Origin: Hymenobacter glacieicola | GTDB taxonomy: Bacteria; Bacteroidota; Bacteroidia; Cytophagales; Hymenobacteraceae | Length of the DNA stretch: 64,000 bases | Assembly (NCBI RefSeq): GCF_014640315.1 | Contig: NZ_BMGS01000013.1 | Location: 1 to 64,000 of the forward strand | Direction: 5' to 3' | In this document: one piece after another, positions 8,588 to 17,423 of the stretch | How the letters are laid out: every line of letters begins with the position of its first letter | Numbering within the stretch: the first letter of the stretch is position 1 | Translations under genes and position numbers: made by a program | Notes under the pieces: generated by a model | Told to the model about the DNA's origin: nothing | Seen by the model: only the letters and a program-made list of their open reading frames with translations | Databases searched by the model: none

Positions 8588-9903
8588 GGCTTGGCAATAA
8601 CCCGTCGCTTCGGCTGAGCCTTGGCCTGCATAATGTAAAGGGCCGCCAGGTAGAAAGGCATCAGCGGAATCTTGTAGCGAACCAATGTGCCGAAATTGCC
8701 GCTGTTGATGCCTACCCCAATGGCGAAAACAATAGAAAACAGGAAACAAAAAAGTAGAATGGGAGTGCTAATAATCAAAGACAACCCTCGAAGCAATCCA
8801 GTACGATAAAAGAGTGAAACTGTTAGCCAGATAAATAGTGTTGCTTCTAAAGCTGAAAGTAGCATTACCGGATTTCGAACTTCAAATAGGAAGGGCCGGA
8901 AAATGGAAACGATAATGGCTTGCGGGGCTACTTTCAATGTAGAACTCAGCGAACCATCGAATTCCCCGATGTTATAAGTTGAGCCGTTGGCTGCGTAGGT
9001 AGTTAGGTATTGCTGATTGATTTTGGCTCGCTCACCCAGTTTTTCCACATCATACTTCTCGTCACCGGCCGTTAGGCCAGTAGCTCCCAAGTAGCCCGCT
9101 CCAGCCCCAAGTAGCAAAAAGAGTGGCTTAAGCAACATGCGCAACGCAGCCGACTTAATTCGCTGGTTATTCTCGTTAAATACCCACAATAGAGCTGCCG
9201 GTAGGAAGGAAAGCAGAATATAGACCTTCACCGACATCAGAACATAGGCACCCAGCGCCCCGAGAATCACAGCAGTTGGCAGGTTCTTCTTCAGAATGAA
9301 GGCGTGATAAAATCCATAAAAAGTCCAGCCCAGCGCCCCTATGCACAAGGAATCTTTCATCAAGCCCGAGCCCCAGAAGAACACAGACGGCAGAAAGAAG
9401 ATGGCAATAGCCAGCTTCTTATAAGCTAAAGGGTAGATGCGCAGGAAAGTGATATACATGGCCCACATTCCGCAAAAGCTGAGAAAAGCAAAGCCAAGGG
9501 CAATAACGGTATAGCTGCCAAAACCAACCAGAGCGAATACGCTGGCTACCTGCGCAACAAAATATTCCGTCGGGGCATCATACCAGTACATCTGGCCGGT
9601 ATAGCGCAACATATCCGCGTCGGCAGGATGCTTCCCTAGCAGCAGCTTAACCCCCGTACTGAATGAGTCTCCGAAAGCCTGGTATATTACCTTGACGTGG
9701 TGAAAATAGTTAAACGTGTCGCCGCCGCCGTAGTAAAACTGGTAGATTAACCCTAGCCCAATAGCGCCCAGAAACTTAACTGATAAGGCAGGGATGAAAT
9801 ACTTCTTGGTCAGAGGGTTAGTAAATCGTTTGCGCACGGCAAAGGCTACTGCGTAGAACAGGCCTAAGTAAAGCGGGGTTAAAAACAGGTCCTTGAGTTC
9901 CAT
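8539..9903 (-). CDS. Polytopic membrane protein, candidate polysaccharide polymerase (Wzy/EpsG-like)
   Basis: A 454-residue protein with about ten hydrophobic segments and one large periplasmic-looking loop at roughly residues 265-325 (LTAGDEKYDVEKLGERAKIN). This layout is usual for Wzy-type O-antigen or exopolysaccharide polymerases. FYYGGGDTFNYFHHVKVIYQ early in the protein resembles EpsG-like proteins. I do not recognise a named family, so the polymerase role rests on topology and the glycosyltransferase neighbourhood. Its codons look less GC-rich than the genes to the right. The C-terminal end overlaps the neighbouring glycosyltransferase tail to tail by 49 bases. No flippase gene is visible in the window. 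Confidence 0.7.
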   Translation of the reverse strand: MELKDLFLTPLYLGLFYAVAFAVRKRFTNPLTKKYFIPALSVKFLGAIGLGLIYQFYYGGGDTFNYFHHVKVIYQAFGDSFSTGVKLLLGKHPADADMLRYTGQMYWYDAPTEYFVAQVASVFALVGFGSYTVIALGFAFLSFCGMWAMYITFLRIYPLAYKKLAIAIFFLPSVFFWGSGLMKDSLCIGALGWTFYGFYHAFILKKNLPTAVILGALGAYVLMSVKVYILLSFLPAALLWVFNENNQRIKSAALRMLLKPLFLLLGAGAGYLGATGLTAGDEKYDVEKLGERAKINQQYLTTYAANGSTYNIGEFDGSLSSTLKVAPQAIIVSIFRPFLFEVRNPVMLLSALEATLFIWLTVSLFYRTGLLRGLSLIISTPILLFCFLFSIVFAIGVGINSGNFGTLVRYKIPLMPFYLAALYIMQAKAQPKRRVIAKPQLNSARKFSRLATTE

Positions 9904-9925
9904 ACACAGTGCGCGGTAGCCTTCC

Positions 9926-11179
9926 CTACTTCCGTTTCGTTTTCAAGTACGCCTTTGCCTCCTTGTATTGTTCCGAATCGTGGTCGGATTTGTCCAGCAC
10001 CACGCTGTAGTAGCGCCGGGCCGCGGTAACATCCTTGCCCCGGTCGGCAAGGCGAGCTAGGGCGAGGTTTGCAAAAACGTAGAATCCGTATTTAGTTTCT
10101 CCGTTGGTTTCAGCAAATACAATGCAGCGCTGGTAATACTCCTTGGCCTTGGCCATGTCTTTATACCGGTTCTGCATCAGGTAGCCTAGGAAGTACGTTG
10201 CGTAGCGGCCACTGTTGGCTTCGTAGCCTGGCAGCCCGCGGTTAAGCTTGTCCAGCATATCCCGGCTAACCCGCTCGCACTCTCGAAACTCGCCCTGCCG
10301 GAAGCAGGCATTGGCGTAAATGCGTTGGAGATAGCCGTTGTCGGGGTAGGTAGTAGCCAAATACCGGGCAATGGGCATAGCCTGCTCTGGCTTGTCTTCC
10401 TCGTTGATAAGGATGCGCATGAGAAATACCCGGGCCTCAGGACCCACGTAAAACCCGTTATCAGCCACGTTACGCAGCTGCTGTAGGCCGAGCTGCTTGT
10501 TGCCCTTAGGGAAAAACAGCAACACAGGCTTGAGCAAAGGGTAGTTATCGGGAATCCAGACGGCGTAGTAATTGAACAAGGCCTGACCAAATAAAAACTC
10601 CGGGCTAAGGCCATTGGCTTCCTTGCTTTTATCGAGGTAGTCTAGGGCCCGCTTGGCACCTACCGTGGCCTTCCGCCAGTCGTGACGTTCGGCGTGCAGG
10701 CGAGCATCAAAACCATAGCCAGCCGCCAGGAAAAAGCATGCTTCATAGTTTCGGTTATCGGCTTTGTACAAGGCCTCGCCCTTGGTAATAGCCGTATCCA
10801 TGTAGGCAAAGAAAAGCTTGTCGTACTGGGTAGTTTGGATGCCCGCCGGCATAATTTTCCACCAAGTGCTCAGCCCCAGCAGAAAGTAAGGCATGGGGTG
10901 GTTAGGATAACGGCGGCGCAAGCTACGGAACTGCCGCTCGGCCTTGTCGTACTTGAAGTTGTAGAGGTTGAAAACCGCTCCTTCCAGCTCCGTCTGAATG
11001 TCTTTGTCGAGCAGGAGCCAGCCTTTGGTGTCAATGGCACCGGGAGCTACATCCACGTTTTCCAATTGTACCTGCCGCAACGAGTCCTGAAGGAGTAGCG
11101 GGCGGGCCGTGTCGGGTTGCTGCGCCAGCCCCACGAGAGGCAGGAGCAACAACAGGACAAATTGGAGTCGTTTAAACAT
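9926..11179 (-). CDS. Exported TPR-repeat protein
   Basis: A 417-residue protein with a signal peptide (MFKRLQFVLLLLLPLVGLAQ, cut after AQ) and several tetratricopeptide-like helices: AVFNLYNFKYDKAERQFRSL, YLATTYPDNGYLQRIYANAC, MAKAKEYYQRCIVFAETNGE and ARRYYSVVLDKS. It probably acts in the periplasm as a scaffold. The internal ATG at 11179 was chosen over a frame start at 11209 because it begins the signal peptide. It lies 22 bases upstream of the membrane-protein gene on the same strand, so they may be co-transcribed. Specific partners are unknown. Confidence 0.8.
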   Translation of the reverse strand: MFKRLQFVLLLLLPLVGLAQQPDTARPLLLQDSLRQVQLENVDVAPGAIDTKGWLLLDKDIQTELEGAVFNLYNFKYDKAERQFRSLRRRYPNHPMPYFLLGLSTWWKIMPAGIQTTQYDKLFFAYMDTAITKGEALYKADNRNYEACFFLAAGYGFDARLHAERHDWRKATVGAKRALDYLDKSKEANGLSPEFLFGQALFNYYAVWIPDNYPLLKPVLLFFPKGNKQLGLQQLRNVADNGFYVGPEARVFLMRILINEEDKPEQAMPIARYLATTYPDNGYLQRIYANACFRQGEFRECERVSRDMLDKLNRGLPGYEANSGRYATYFLGYLMQNRYKDMAKAKEYYQRCIVFAETNGETKYGFYVFANLALARLADRGKDVTAARRYYSVVLDKSDHDSEQYKEAKAYLKTKRK

Positions 11180-11215
11180 AAGAATAACGAATTGCGGCTT
11201 CAAACACAACAGAGC

Positions 11216-11223
11216 AAATGTCC
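11216..11223 (-). promoter_or_regulatory. Possible -7 box for the TPR gene (GACATTTG)
   Basis: Seven of eight positions match TAnnTTTG on the minus strand, 36 bases before the chosen start. Weak evidence alone, but it lies in a short divergent spacer. Confidence 0.3.
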
Positions 11224-11263
11224 CATACTATTCATTGCAACAGCTAAAGTAGAACATTTGGCC

Positions 11264-11271
11264 TAGTTTTG
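11264..11271 (+). promoter_or_regulatory. -7 promoter box (TAGTTTTG)
   Basis: Perfect TAnnTTTG, 19 bases before the ATG of the M42 peptidase gene. Confidence 0.5.
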
Positions 11272-11290
11272 GACAAATAAGATACACCAT

Positions 11291-12205
11291 ATGCAGCTTT
11301 TACAAGCCCTGTGCCAGATAGCGGCCCCTTCTGGTAATGAAGCTCCTCTGACAGAATTCTTGCTCCGGTACATACAGCAGCACCAACCTACTTGGCGCAC
11401 CATACCAACGGTAGTAGCCGGTGGTGAGTTCCAGGATTGCATTATTCTTATATTTGGAAAGCCTCGCACGGCGGTTTTTGCCCACCTTGACAGCATCGGC
11501 TTTACCGTGCGCTACGGCCGGCAGTTGGTACGAATTGGGGGGCCTGATGCCGAAACTGGTTACCGCCTAGTGGGCCGCGACGCGCAGGGCGCCATTGAGT
11601 GTACGCTGCGAGTAGACGAGGAAACCGGGGCCTTGAGCTACGATTTCTACCGCGAGATTGAGCGCGGCACGGAGCTCACCTTCCGGTGTGACTTCCGGGA
11701 AACCGAAACCACCGTGCAAAGCTGCTACCTCGATAACCGCTTGGGAGTTTGGAATGCATTGCGCCTGTGCGAAACTCTGCAGGATGGCATCATAGCCTTC
11801 TCATGTTGGGAAGAGCACGGCGGGGGCTCTGTGGCGTATCTGGCCCGCTACATCTATGAAACCTACGGCGTGCGACAGGCTCTGATTTCGGATATCACCT
11901 GGGTGACGGAGGGCGTCCGGCCGGGCCAAGGCGTGGCTATTTCCCTGCGCGACTCCCTAATCCCGCGCCGCAGCTACGTGGAGCGCATCCGCCGCATTGC
12001 CCGCGAAGCTGGTATTGCGCATCAGCTGGAGGTAGAGGCTAGCGGCGGCTCCGACGCCAAGGAACTCCAACTCGGGGCCCAGCCCTGGGACTGGTGTTTC
12101 GTGGGGGCCCCCGAGGACAACGTGCATTCCCCGGACGAAATCGTAGCTAAAGCCGACATGGCAAGTATGCTGGCCTTGTACCAGGAGCTCATGCGCCAGC
12201 TCTAA
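11291..12205 (+). CDS. M42/M20-like metallopeptidase (aminopeptidase)
   Basis: A 304-residue di-zinc aminopeptidase-like protein, cytoplasmic. It has APSGNEAPLTEFL at the N-terminus, AHLDSIGF with the first metal His and Asp, CYLDNRLG with the bridging Asp, CWEEHGGGS with the catalytic Glu pair, SDITW with a metal Asp, and VHSPDEIVAKADM with the last metal His. This order is that of the M42 glutamyl-aminopeptidase/cellulase M group, though the protein is shorter than the usual 340-360 residues. The main reduction is in the apical domain (around residues 75-135), so it may differ in oligomeric assembly. It is followed by a strong terminator. Confidence 0.85.
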   Translation: MQLLQALCQIAAPSGNEAPLTEFLLRYIQQHQPTWRTIPTVVAGGEFQDCIILIFGKPRTAVFAHLDSIGFTVRYGRQLVRIGGPDAETGYRLVGRDAQGAIECTLRVDEETGALSYDFYREIERGTELTFRCDFRETETTVQSCYLDNRLGVWNALRLCETLQDGIIAFSCWEEHGGGSVAYLARYIYETYGVRQALISDITWVTEGVRPGQGVAISLRDSLIPRRSYVERIRRIAREAGIAHQLEVEASGGSDAKELQLGAQPWDWCFVGAPEDNVHSPDEIVAKADMASMLALYQELMRQL

Positions 12206-12230
12206 GGGTAGCTTTACTTAGAAGCCAACC

Positions 12231-12280
12231 AAGCCGGGCGGCTGCCGCGTGAACCTTACGCGGCAGCCGCCCGGCTTTTG
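12231..12280 (+). terminator. Strong hairpin terminator after the peptidase gene
   Basis: A perfect 20-bp stem (arms 12231-12250 and 12258-12277) with a 7-base loop and a short T run. It ends the peptidase transcript before hppA. Confidence 0.8.
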
Positions 12281-12405
12281 TGCTATGGCATCGGCACTGC
12301 TACGGCTTACTGCTTGACTATTAGCTAATAAATTCTATTTTACCCCACCAATCGTTCTTTCTCACCTTTCTCTTTCCCAACCACTTCAACCTATTCCCGC
12401 CGTTT

Positions 12406-14622
12406 ATGATGAACATTCTGTACGTAGTGCCGGCCCTGGGAGTGCTGGCGTTAGTATACACGTGGTTGCGTTCGGGTTGGGTAAGTCGGCAGGATGCTGG
12501 CGACGAGCGGATGCGCACCATTGCCGGCTACATTGCTGATGGGGCCATTGCCTTCCTCCGGGCTGAGTACCGCGTGCTGGCCATTTTCGGGCTGATTGCC
12601 TCGGCCTTTCTGTTTTACCTGGGCAACACCGGCGAAAAGTCAAGCCCTATGATCGTGGTAGCCTTCATCATCGGGGCCGTATTCTCGGCGCTGGCGGGCT
12701 TTATCGGGATGAAGATTGCCACCAAGGCCAATGTGCGCACGGCCCAGGCCGCCCGCACTTCCCTGAGCCGGGCCCTGAGCGTGTCGTTTTCGGGCGGTTC
12801 GGTGATGGGGATGGGCGTAGCGGGGCTGGCGGTGCTGGGTCTGGGCTCGTTGTTTCTGGTGTTTTACAAACTATTCGTGGTTAACGCCGGCGGCACGGCC
12901 AACGACGTGCACATGGAGCGGGCCCTGGAGGTGCTGACGGGCTTCTCGCTGGGGGCCGAAAGCATTGCCCTCTTTGCCCGGGTAGGTGGCGGCATTTACA
13001 CCAAAGCGGCCGACGTAGGCGCTGATCTGGTCGGCAAGGTAGAGGCCGGCATTCCGGAAGATGACCCCCGCAACCCCGCCACCATTGCCGACAACGTGGG
13101 CGACAACGTGGGCGACGTGGCCGGAATGGGCGCCGACTTGTTCGGCTCCTACGTGGCGACCATTCTGGCGACCATGGTGCTGGGCCGAGAGGTAGTGGCC
13201 CGCGGCGACCAATTTGAGGGCCTCTCGCCCATTTTGCTGCCCATGGTGATTGCCGGCATGGGCATCATTGCCTCACTGATCGGGATTCTGATGGTGCGAG
13301 TTAAGGAAGGAGGCAACGTGCAGGGCGCCTTGAATTTGGGCAACTACGTGTCAGTCATTGTGTCGGCGGTGGCTTCCTACTTCGTTATCCGCTGGATGCT
13401 GCCCACCGAAGACCTCACGATTCGCGGTATCACTTTCGACGCCCTGGATGTGTTTTATGCCGTGCTGGTGGGATTGGTCGTGGGTACGCTGATGAGCATT
13501 ATCACGGAGTACTACACGGCTATGGGCAAGCGGCCCGTGCTCAGCATTGTTCGCCAGAGCAGCACGGGGCACGCCACCACCGTAATTGGGGGCCTGGCCG
13601 TGGGCATGGAAAGCACCGTACTGCCCATTATTGTGCTGGCTGCCGGCATTATCCTGAGCTTTGAGTGCGCGGGCCTCTACGGGGTAGCCATTGCCGCCGC
13701 CGGCATGATGGCAACCACGGCCATGCAGCTAGCCATTGACGCCTTCGGACCCATTGCCGATAACGCCGGCGGCATTGCCGAAATGAGCGAGCTGCCCAAG
13801 GAAGTACGCGAGCGGACCGATATTCTGGATGCTGTAGGCAACACCACGGCCGCTACGGGCAAAGGCTTTGCCATTGCCTCGGCGGCCCTTACCTCCTTGG
13901 CCTTGTTTGCCGCTTTCATGGGCACGGCCAATATCAGCTCCATCGACATCAGTAATGCCCGGGTGCTGGGCGGCCTGTTCGTGGGGGCCATGATTCCCTT
14001 TATTTTCTCGGCCCTGGCTATTTCAGCGGTGGGGCGCGCGGCCATGGCCATGGTGCAGGAAGTGCGGCGGCAGTTCCGGGAAATTCCGGGCATCATGGAA
14101 GGCACGGGCCGACCCGAATACGAGAAATGCGTGGCTATTTCTACGCAGGCCGCCATTCGGGAAATGATGCTGCCCGGGGCAATTGCGCTGGTGGTGCCGG
14201 TGCTGGTGGGCTTTACGTTCGGTCCTGAGGTACTGGGTGGCACGCTGGCCGGCGTTACGGTGTCAGGGGTACTGATGGCCATGTTCCAGAGCAATGCCGG
14301 CGGGGCCTGGGACAACGCCAAAAAGTCGTTTGAGAAAGGCGTGATGATTGACGGCAAAATGGAATACAAAGGCTCCGACGCCCACAAGGCCTCCGTCACG
14401 GGCGACACCGTCGGCGACCCGTTCAAGGACACTTCCGGCCCCAGCATGAACATCCTCATCAAGCTCATGAGTATCGTTTCCCTGGTTATTGCGCCCCACA
14501 TTGCTGCTCCCGAGCGCGCCCTGACTACGGCCCCGGTGCCCACCGCCGAGCATCAAATAATCGAGAGCAAACCCAAAGCTGCGCTTGCCGCCACCAAGCC
14601 CGTACCCAACCATATCCGGTGA
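12406..14622 (+). CDS. hppA: Membrane-bound (proton or sodium) pumping pyrophosphatase
   Basis: A 738-residue polytopic protein with about 16 membrane helices that couples pyrophosphate hydrolysis to cation export across the inner membrane. The signature blocks are intact: DVGADLVGKVEAGIPEDDPR followed by NPATIADNVGDNVGDVAGMG, and FGPIADNAGGIAEMSELP. The motif ILDAVGNTTAATGKGFAIAS has Ala where potassium-independent enzymes have Lys, so it should belong to the potassium-dependent branch (inference from family knowledge). Proton versus sodium selectivity cannot be decided by eye. The C-terminus extends about 40 residues past the last helix in an Ala/Pro-rich tail. ATG 12406 and 12409 are both possible starts. 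Confidence 0.96.
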   Translation: MMNILYVVPALGVLALVYTWLRSGWVSRQDAGDERMRTIAGYIADGAIAFLRAEYRVLAIFGLIASAFLFYLGNTGEKSSPMIVVAFIIGAVFSALAGFIGMKIATKANVRTAQAARTSLSRALSVSFSGGSVMGMGVAGLAVLGLGSLFLVFYKLFVVNAGGTANDVHMERALEVLTGFSLGAESIALFARVGGGIYTKAADVGADLVGKVEAGIPEDDPRNPATIADNVGDNVGDVAGMGADLFGSYVATILATMVLGREVVARGDQFEGLSPILLPMVIAGMGIIASLIGILMVRVKEGGNVQGALNLGNYVSVIVSAVASYFVIRWMLPTEDLTIRGITFDALDVFYAVLVGLVVGTLMSIITEYYTAMGKRPVLSIVRQSSTGHATTVIGGLAVGMESTVLPIIVLAAGIILSFECAGLYGVAIAAAGMMATTAMQLAIDAFGPIADNAGGIAEMSELPKEVRERTDILDAVGNTTAATGKGFAIASAALTSLALFAAFMGTANISSIDISNARVLGGLFVGAMIPFIFSALAISAVGRAAMAMVQEVRRQFREIPGIMEGTGRPEYEKCVAISTQAAIREMMLPGAIALVVPVLVGFTFGPEVLGGTLAGVTVSGVLMAMFQSNAGGAWDNAKKSFEKGVMIDGKMEYKGSDAHKASVTGDTVGDPFKDTSGPSMNILIKLMSIVSLVIAPHIAAPERALTTAPVPTAEHQIIESKPKAALAATKPVPNHIR

Positions 14623-14669
14623 GTTACGCGGAGCTATTGGCGAAGACGTGCTGCAACTGCATGAGCACG

Positions 14670-14706
14670 AAAGCCGCCTTCCTTCCCCGGGAGGGCGGCT
14701 TTTTTC
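14670..14706 (+). terminator. Hairpin terminator after hppA
   Basis: An AAGCCGCC-type stem closing with GGCGGCTT and followed by a run of T. It lies between hppA and the promoter of hpt. Confidence 0.75.
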
Positions 14707-14709
14707 TGC

Positions 14710-14717
14710 TACCTTTG
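14710..14717 (+). promoter_or_regulatory. -7 promoter box of hpt (TACCTTTG)
   Basis: Perfect TAnnTTTG directly after the hppA terminator and 34 bases before the hpt ATG. Confidence 0.6.
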
Positions 14718-14751
14718 CCCGCCCGCTCACCTACGGCCCAACCCCAAACGG

Positions 14752-15291
14752 ATGACCCCGGACCATATTTCGCTGCATAACAAGCAGTTTGAGCCCTACC
14801 TGTCGGCCGCCCAGCTAGCCCAGGCTATCCAGCAGGTAGCCGCTCGTCTCAACCACGACTACCACGGCCAGACGCCCCTATTCGTGGCGGTGCTCAACGG
14901 CTCCTTCATGTTTGCCGCCGATTTGCTCAAGGCAGTAACGCTACCCTGTGAGGTGAGCTTCATTCGGGTGACCTCTTACCAGGGCACCAGCAGCACCGGC
15001 CAAGTACAGCAAGTGCTGGGTCTCACCGAGGAGCTGGCGGGCCGCCACGTAGTCATCCTGGAAGATATTGTGGATACCGGCCACACCATGCGCATGCTGC
15101 TTGATACGCTGGCCGAAAAGCAGCCGGCTTCCCTGGAGGTAGCCACCTTGTTTCTGAAGCCCGAGTGCCTGCAACACGAGCTGCCGATTCGCTACGTGGG
15201 CCTGAGCATTCCCAACGATTTTATTGTGGGCTACGGCCTTGATTACGACGGACTGGGCCGTAATTACCCAGATGTGTACAAAGCCGTGTAG
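14752..15291 (+). CDS. hpt: Hypoxanthine phosphoribosyltransferase
   Basis: A 179-residue purine salvage enzyme joining hypoxanthine (or guanine) to PRPP in the cytoplasm. The PRPP loop reads VVILEDIVDTGHTM at about residues 99-112. FVAVLNGSFMFAADLL is the conserved N-terminal block, and FIVGYGLDYDGLGRNYPDVY is the C-terminal purine-binding region. Length and motifs match the Hpt family. It lies upstream of adk in the same direction, so the two purine-related genes may be expressed together. Confidence 0.95.
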   Translation: MTPDHISLHNKQFEPYLSAAQLAQAIQQVAARLNHDYHGQTPLFVAVLNGSFMFAADLLKAVTLPCEVSFIRVTSYQGTSSTGQVQQVLGLTEELAGRHVVILEDIVDTGHTMRMLLDTLAEKQPASLEVATLFLKPECLQHELPIRYVGLSIPNDFIVGYGLDYDGLGRNYPDVYKAV

Positions 15292-15358
15292 GAAGAGTCC
15301 TGCGCCTGGGGCTAGCTAAAATTCGCTGGCCTGCGTAGAGGCTTTCCCATTCGTTGCT

Positions 15359-15366
15359 TATATTTC
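15359..15366 (+). promoter_or_regulatory. Probable -7 box of adk (TATATTTC)
   Basis: Seven of eight positions fit TAnnTTTG, 46 bases before the adk ATG. Confidence 0.35.
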
Positions 15367-15412
15367 CAAAACCACCCGTTTTCTCCTTCCTCCGCGTAAC
15401 TCCCCGCTACTC

Positions 15413-16036
15413 ATGCTGAATCTCGTGCTCTTCGGCCCGCCCGGTGCCGGCAAAGGAACGCAAAGCCAGAAGCTTATTGCCCGCTATAATCTGGTTCACC
15501 TCTCCACCGGCGACCTGCTCCGCGCCCAAATTACCCAGGGCACTGAGCTAGGCCTGCGCGCCAAAAAGCTCATGGACGAAGGGCTGCTGGTACCCGATGA
15601 GGTGGTAATTGGCATGATCAACAGCGCCCTTAGCGACAACAAGCAGGCTGCTGGCTTTATTTTCGATGGTTTTCCGCGCACCGTGCCCCAGGCCGCCAGC
15701 CTCGACCAGTTGCTGGCCCAGCATGATACCGGCGTGTCGTGCATGGTAGCCTTGGAAGTAGCGGAAGAGGAGTTGGTAAAGCGGCTGCTGGAGCGGGGTA
15801 AAACGTCGGGCCGGCCCGACGACCAGAACGAGGAGAAAATTCGCAAGCGCGTGACGGTGTACAACACCGAAACCGCCCAGGTGGCGGGCTACTACGCCGA
15901 GCAGCAGAAATTCCACTCCCTGAACGGTATTGGCGCCATCGAGGACATCTTCGCCCAGATCTGCGCCATTCTGGACAAGCACCAGCCCGCTACTACCGAA
16001 AGCAGCCGCCAGGCTACCGACGAAGTAAAAGCGTAA
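15413..16036 (+). CDS. adk: Adenylate kinase
   Basis: A 207-residue nucleoside monophosphate kinase interconverting ATP, AMP and ADP. The P-loop reads GPPGAGKGTQSQ, the AMP site includes STGDLLRAQI and GFIFDGFPRTVPQA, and GRPDDQNEEKIRKRV follows a short lid without the zinc-binding cysteines. This is the short-lid form common in Bacteroidota. The last 15 residues are a hydrophilic tail (Thr, Ser, Gln, Ala). A long inverted repeat separates it from obg. Confidence 0.95.
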   Translation: MLNLVLFGPPGAGKGTQSQKLIARYNLVHLSTGDLLRAQITQGTELGLRAKKLMDEGLLVPDEVVIGMINSALSDNKQAAGFIFDGFPRTVPQAASLDQLLAQHDTGVSCMVALEVAEEELVKRLLERGKTSGRPDDQNEEKIRKRVTVYNTETAQVAGYYAEQQKFHSLNGIGAIEDIFAQICAILDKHQPATTESSRQATDEVKA

Positions 16037-16074
16037 CTTTGCAGCTGCTACCGCTTTGGTAGCGGCAGAACCCT

Positions 16075-16180
16075 CTGTCATCCTGAGCTTAAGCGAAGGA
16101 CCTTATCCTGTCAGGACGATGTTCGTTTTTACGACTCGTTCGCGCGGGATAAGGTCCTTCGCTTAAGCTCAGGATGACAG
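16075..16180. repeat. Long inverted repeat, palindromic element copy 1
   Basis: Perfect 34-bp arms (16075-16108 and 16147-16180) around a 38-base loop, with outer ends CTGTCATCCTGAG and its complement. It lies between adk and obg. Three more elements with related ends occur at 18028, 51468 and 54746. The arms can fold as a very stable RNA or DNA hairpin. Confidence 0.9.
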
Positions 16181-16265
16181 CGTTTTACGACCATCTGATT
16201 AAGAAGCCGAACGTGAGCATGCCCTCCATACTTACTGCCTGATTCTTAACTCTTAATTCAACCCA

Positions 16266-17264
16266 GTGGCTTCTAATAACTTCATCGACTACGTAAAAAT
16301 CAACTGCCGCTCGGGGCGGGGTGGGGCTGGCTCCCACCATTTCTTTCGCGCTAAAGGCTTGCCCAACGGCGGGCCTGACGGCGGCGACGGCGGCCGTGGG
16401 GGTCACATCATCCTGGAAGGCAACTCCCAGCTCTGGACCCTGCTGCACCTGCAGTACCAAAAGCACCTGATTGCCCAGGCCGGCGAAAACGGCGGCGAGA
16501 ACCTGCGCACCGGCGCTCAGGGCGACGATATTATCATTCAGGTGCCGTTGGGTACCATTGCCCGCGACGCCGAAACCGGCGAGAAAAAGCTGGAAATCAC
16601 GGAGCACGGCCAGCGCCTGATCCTGACGCCCGGCGGCCGCGGTGGCCTCGGCAACGACCATTTTAAATCTGCCACCAACCAAGCGCCCAGCTACGCCCAG
16701 CCCGGTGAGCCTGGCATTGACGAATGGGTGGTGCTAGAGCTGAAGCTGCTGGCCGATGTGGGCCTGGTAGGCTTCCCGAACGCCGGCAAAAGCACCTTGC
16801 TCTCGGTGGTGTCGGCGGCCAAGCCCAAAATTGCCGATTACGCTTTTACTACCCTCACGCCTAACCTGGGAGTAGTAGCGTACCGCGACTACAAGTCGTT
16901 TGTGATGGCCGATATTCCGGGCATCATTGAGGGCGCCGCCGAGGGTAGGGGCCTGGGCCACCGCTTTCTGCGCCACGTGGAGCGCAACTCCATTCTGCTG
17001 TTCATGATCAGCTGCGACTCACCCGATATCAATGCCGAATATCAGGTGCTGCTCAGTGAGTTAGAGCAATTTAATCCGGAACTGCTGGACAAGAAGCGGC
17101 TGCTGGCCATTACCAAATCCGACATGCTGGATGAGGAGTTGGAGGCCGAAATCAGGGACACGCTGCCCACCGATTTGCCCACCATCTTTATTTCCAGCCT
17201 GACGAACAAGAATATCCAGCCCCTGAAGGATATGATCTGGCAGGCGTTGCACGCCGAAAAGTAG
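16266..17264 (+). CDS. obg: Obg-family GTPase
   Basis: A 332-residue GTPase involved in large ribosomal subunit maturation and stress response. The glycine-rich Obg fold at residues 1-158 contains GRGGAGSHHFFR and GGDGGRGGHIILEG. The G domain has GFPNAGKSTL (G1), TTLTPN (G2), DIPGIIEGA (G3) and TKSD (G4). The start is a GTG giving MASNNFIDYVKI, the standard N-terminus; no in-frame ATG is nearby. It lies downstream of the palindromic repeat in the adk-obg-grpE-dnaJ run. Confidence 0.95.
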   Translation: MASNNFIDYVKINCRSGRGGAGSHHFFRAKGLPNGGPDGGDGGRGGHIILEGNSQLWTLLHLQYQKHLIAQAGENGGENLRTGAQGDDIIIQVPLGTIARDAETGEKKLEITEHGQRLILTPGGRGGLGNDHFKSATNQAPSYAQPGEPGIDEWVVLELKLLADVGLVGFPNAGKSTLLSVVSAAKPKIADYAFTTLTPNLGVVAYRDYKSFVMADIPGIIEGAAEGRGLGHRFLRHVERNSILLFMISCDSPDINAEYQVLLSELEQFNPELLDKKRLLAITKSDMLDEELEAEIRDTLPTDLPTIFISSLTNKNIQPLKDMIWQALHAEK

Positions 17265-17423
17265 ACCGGGGCAGTCTGGCCCGCCAAGACGGCTGAACTA
17301 ACTGCCTGGCAACTGAAGTTTCAGTGCCACAATGACAGCCAATTAGGGTTTGGCAGGTTCCTTGTGCCCCAAACCGGCTGTATGTCTTCCCGATTCAACC
17401 CATTCCGACGATTCCAAGCGAAA

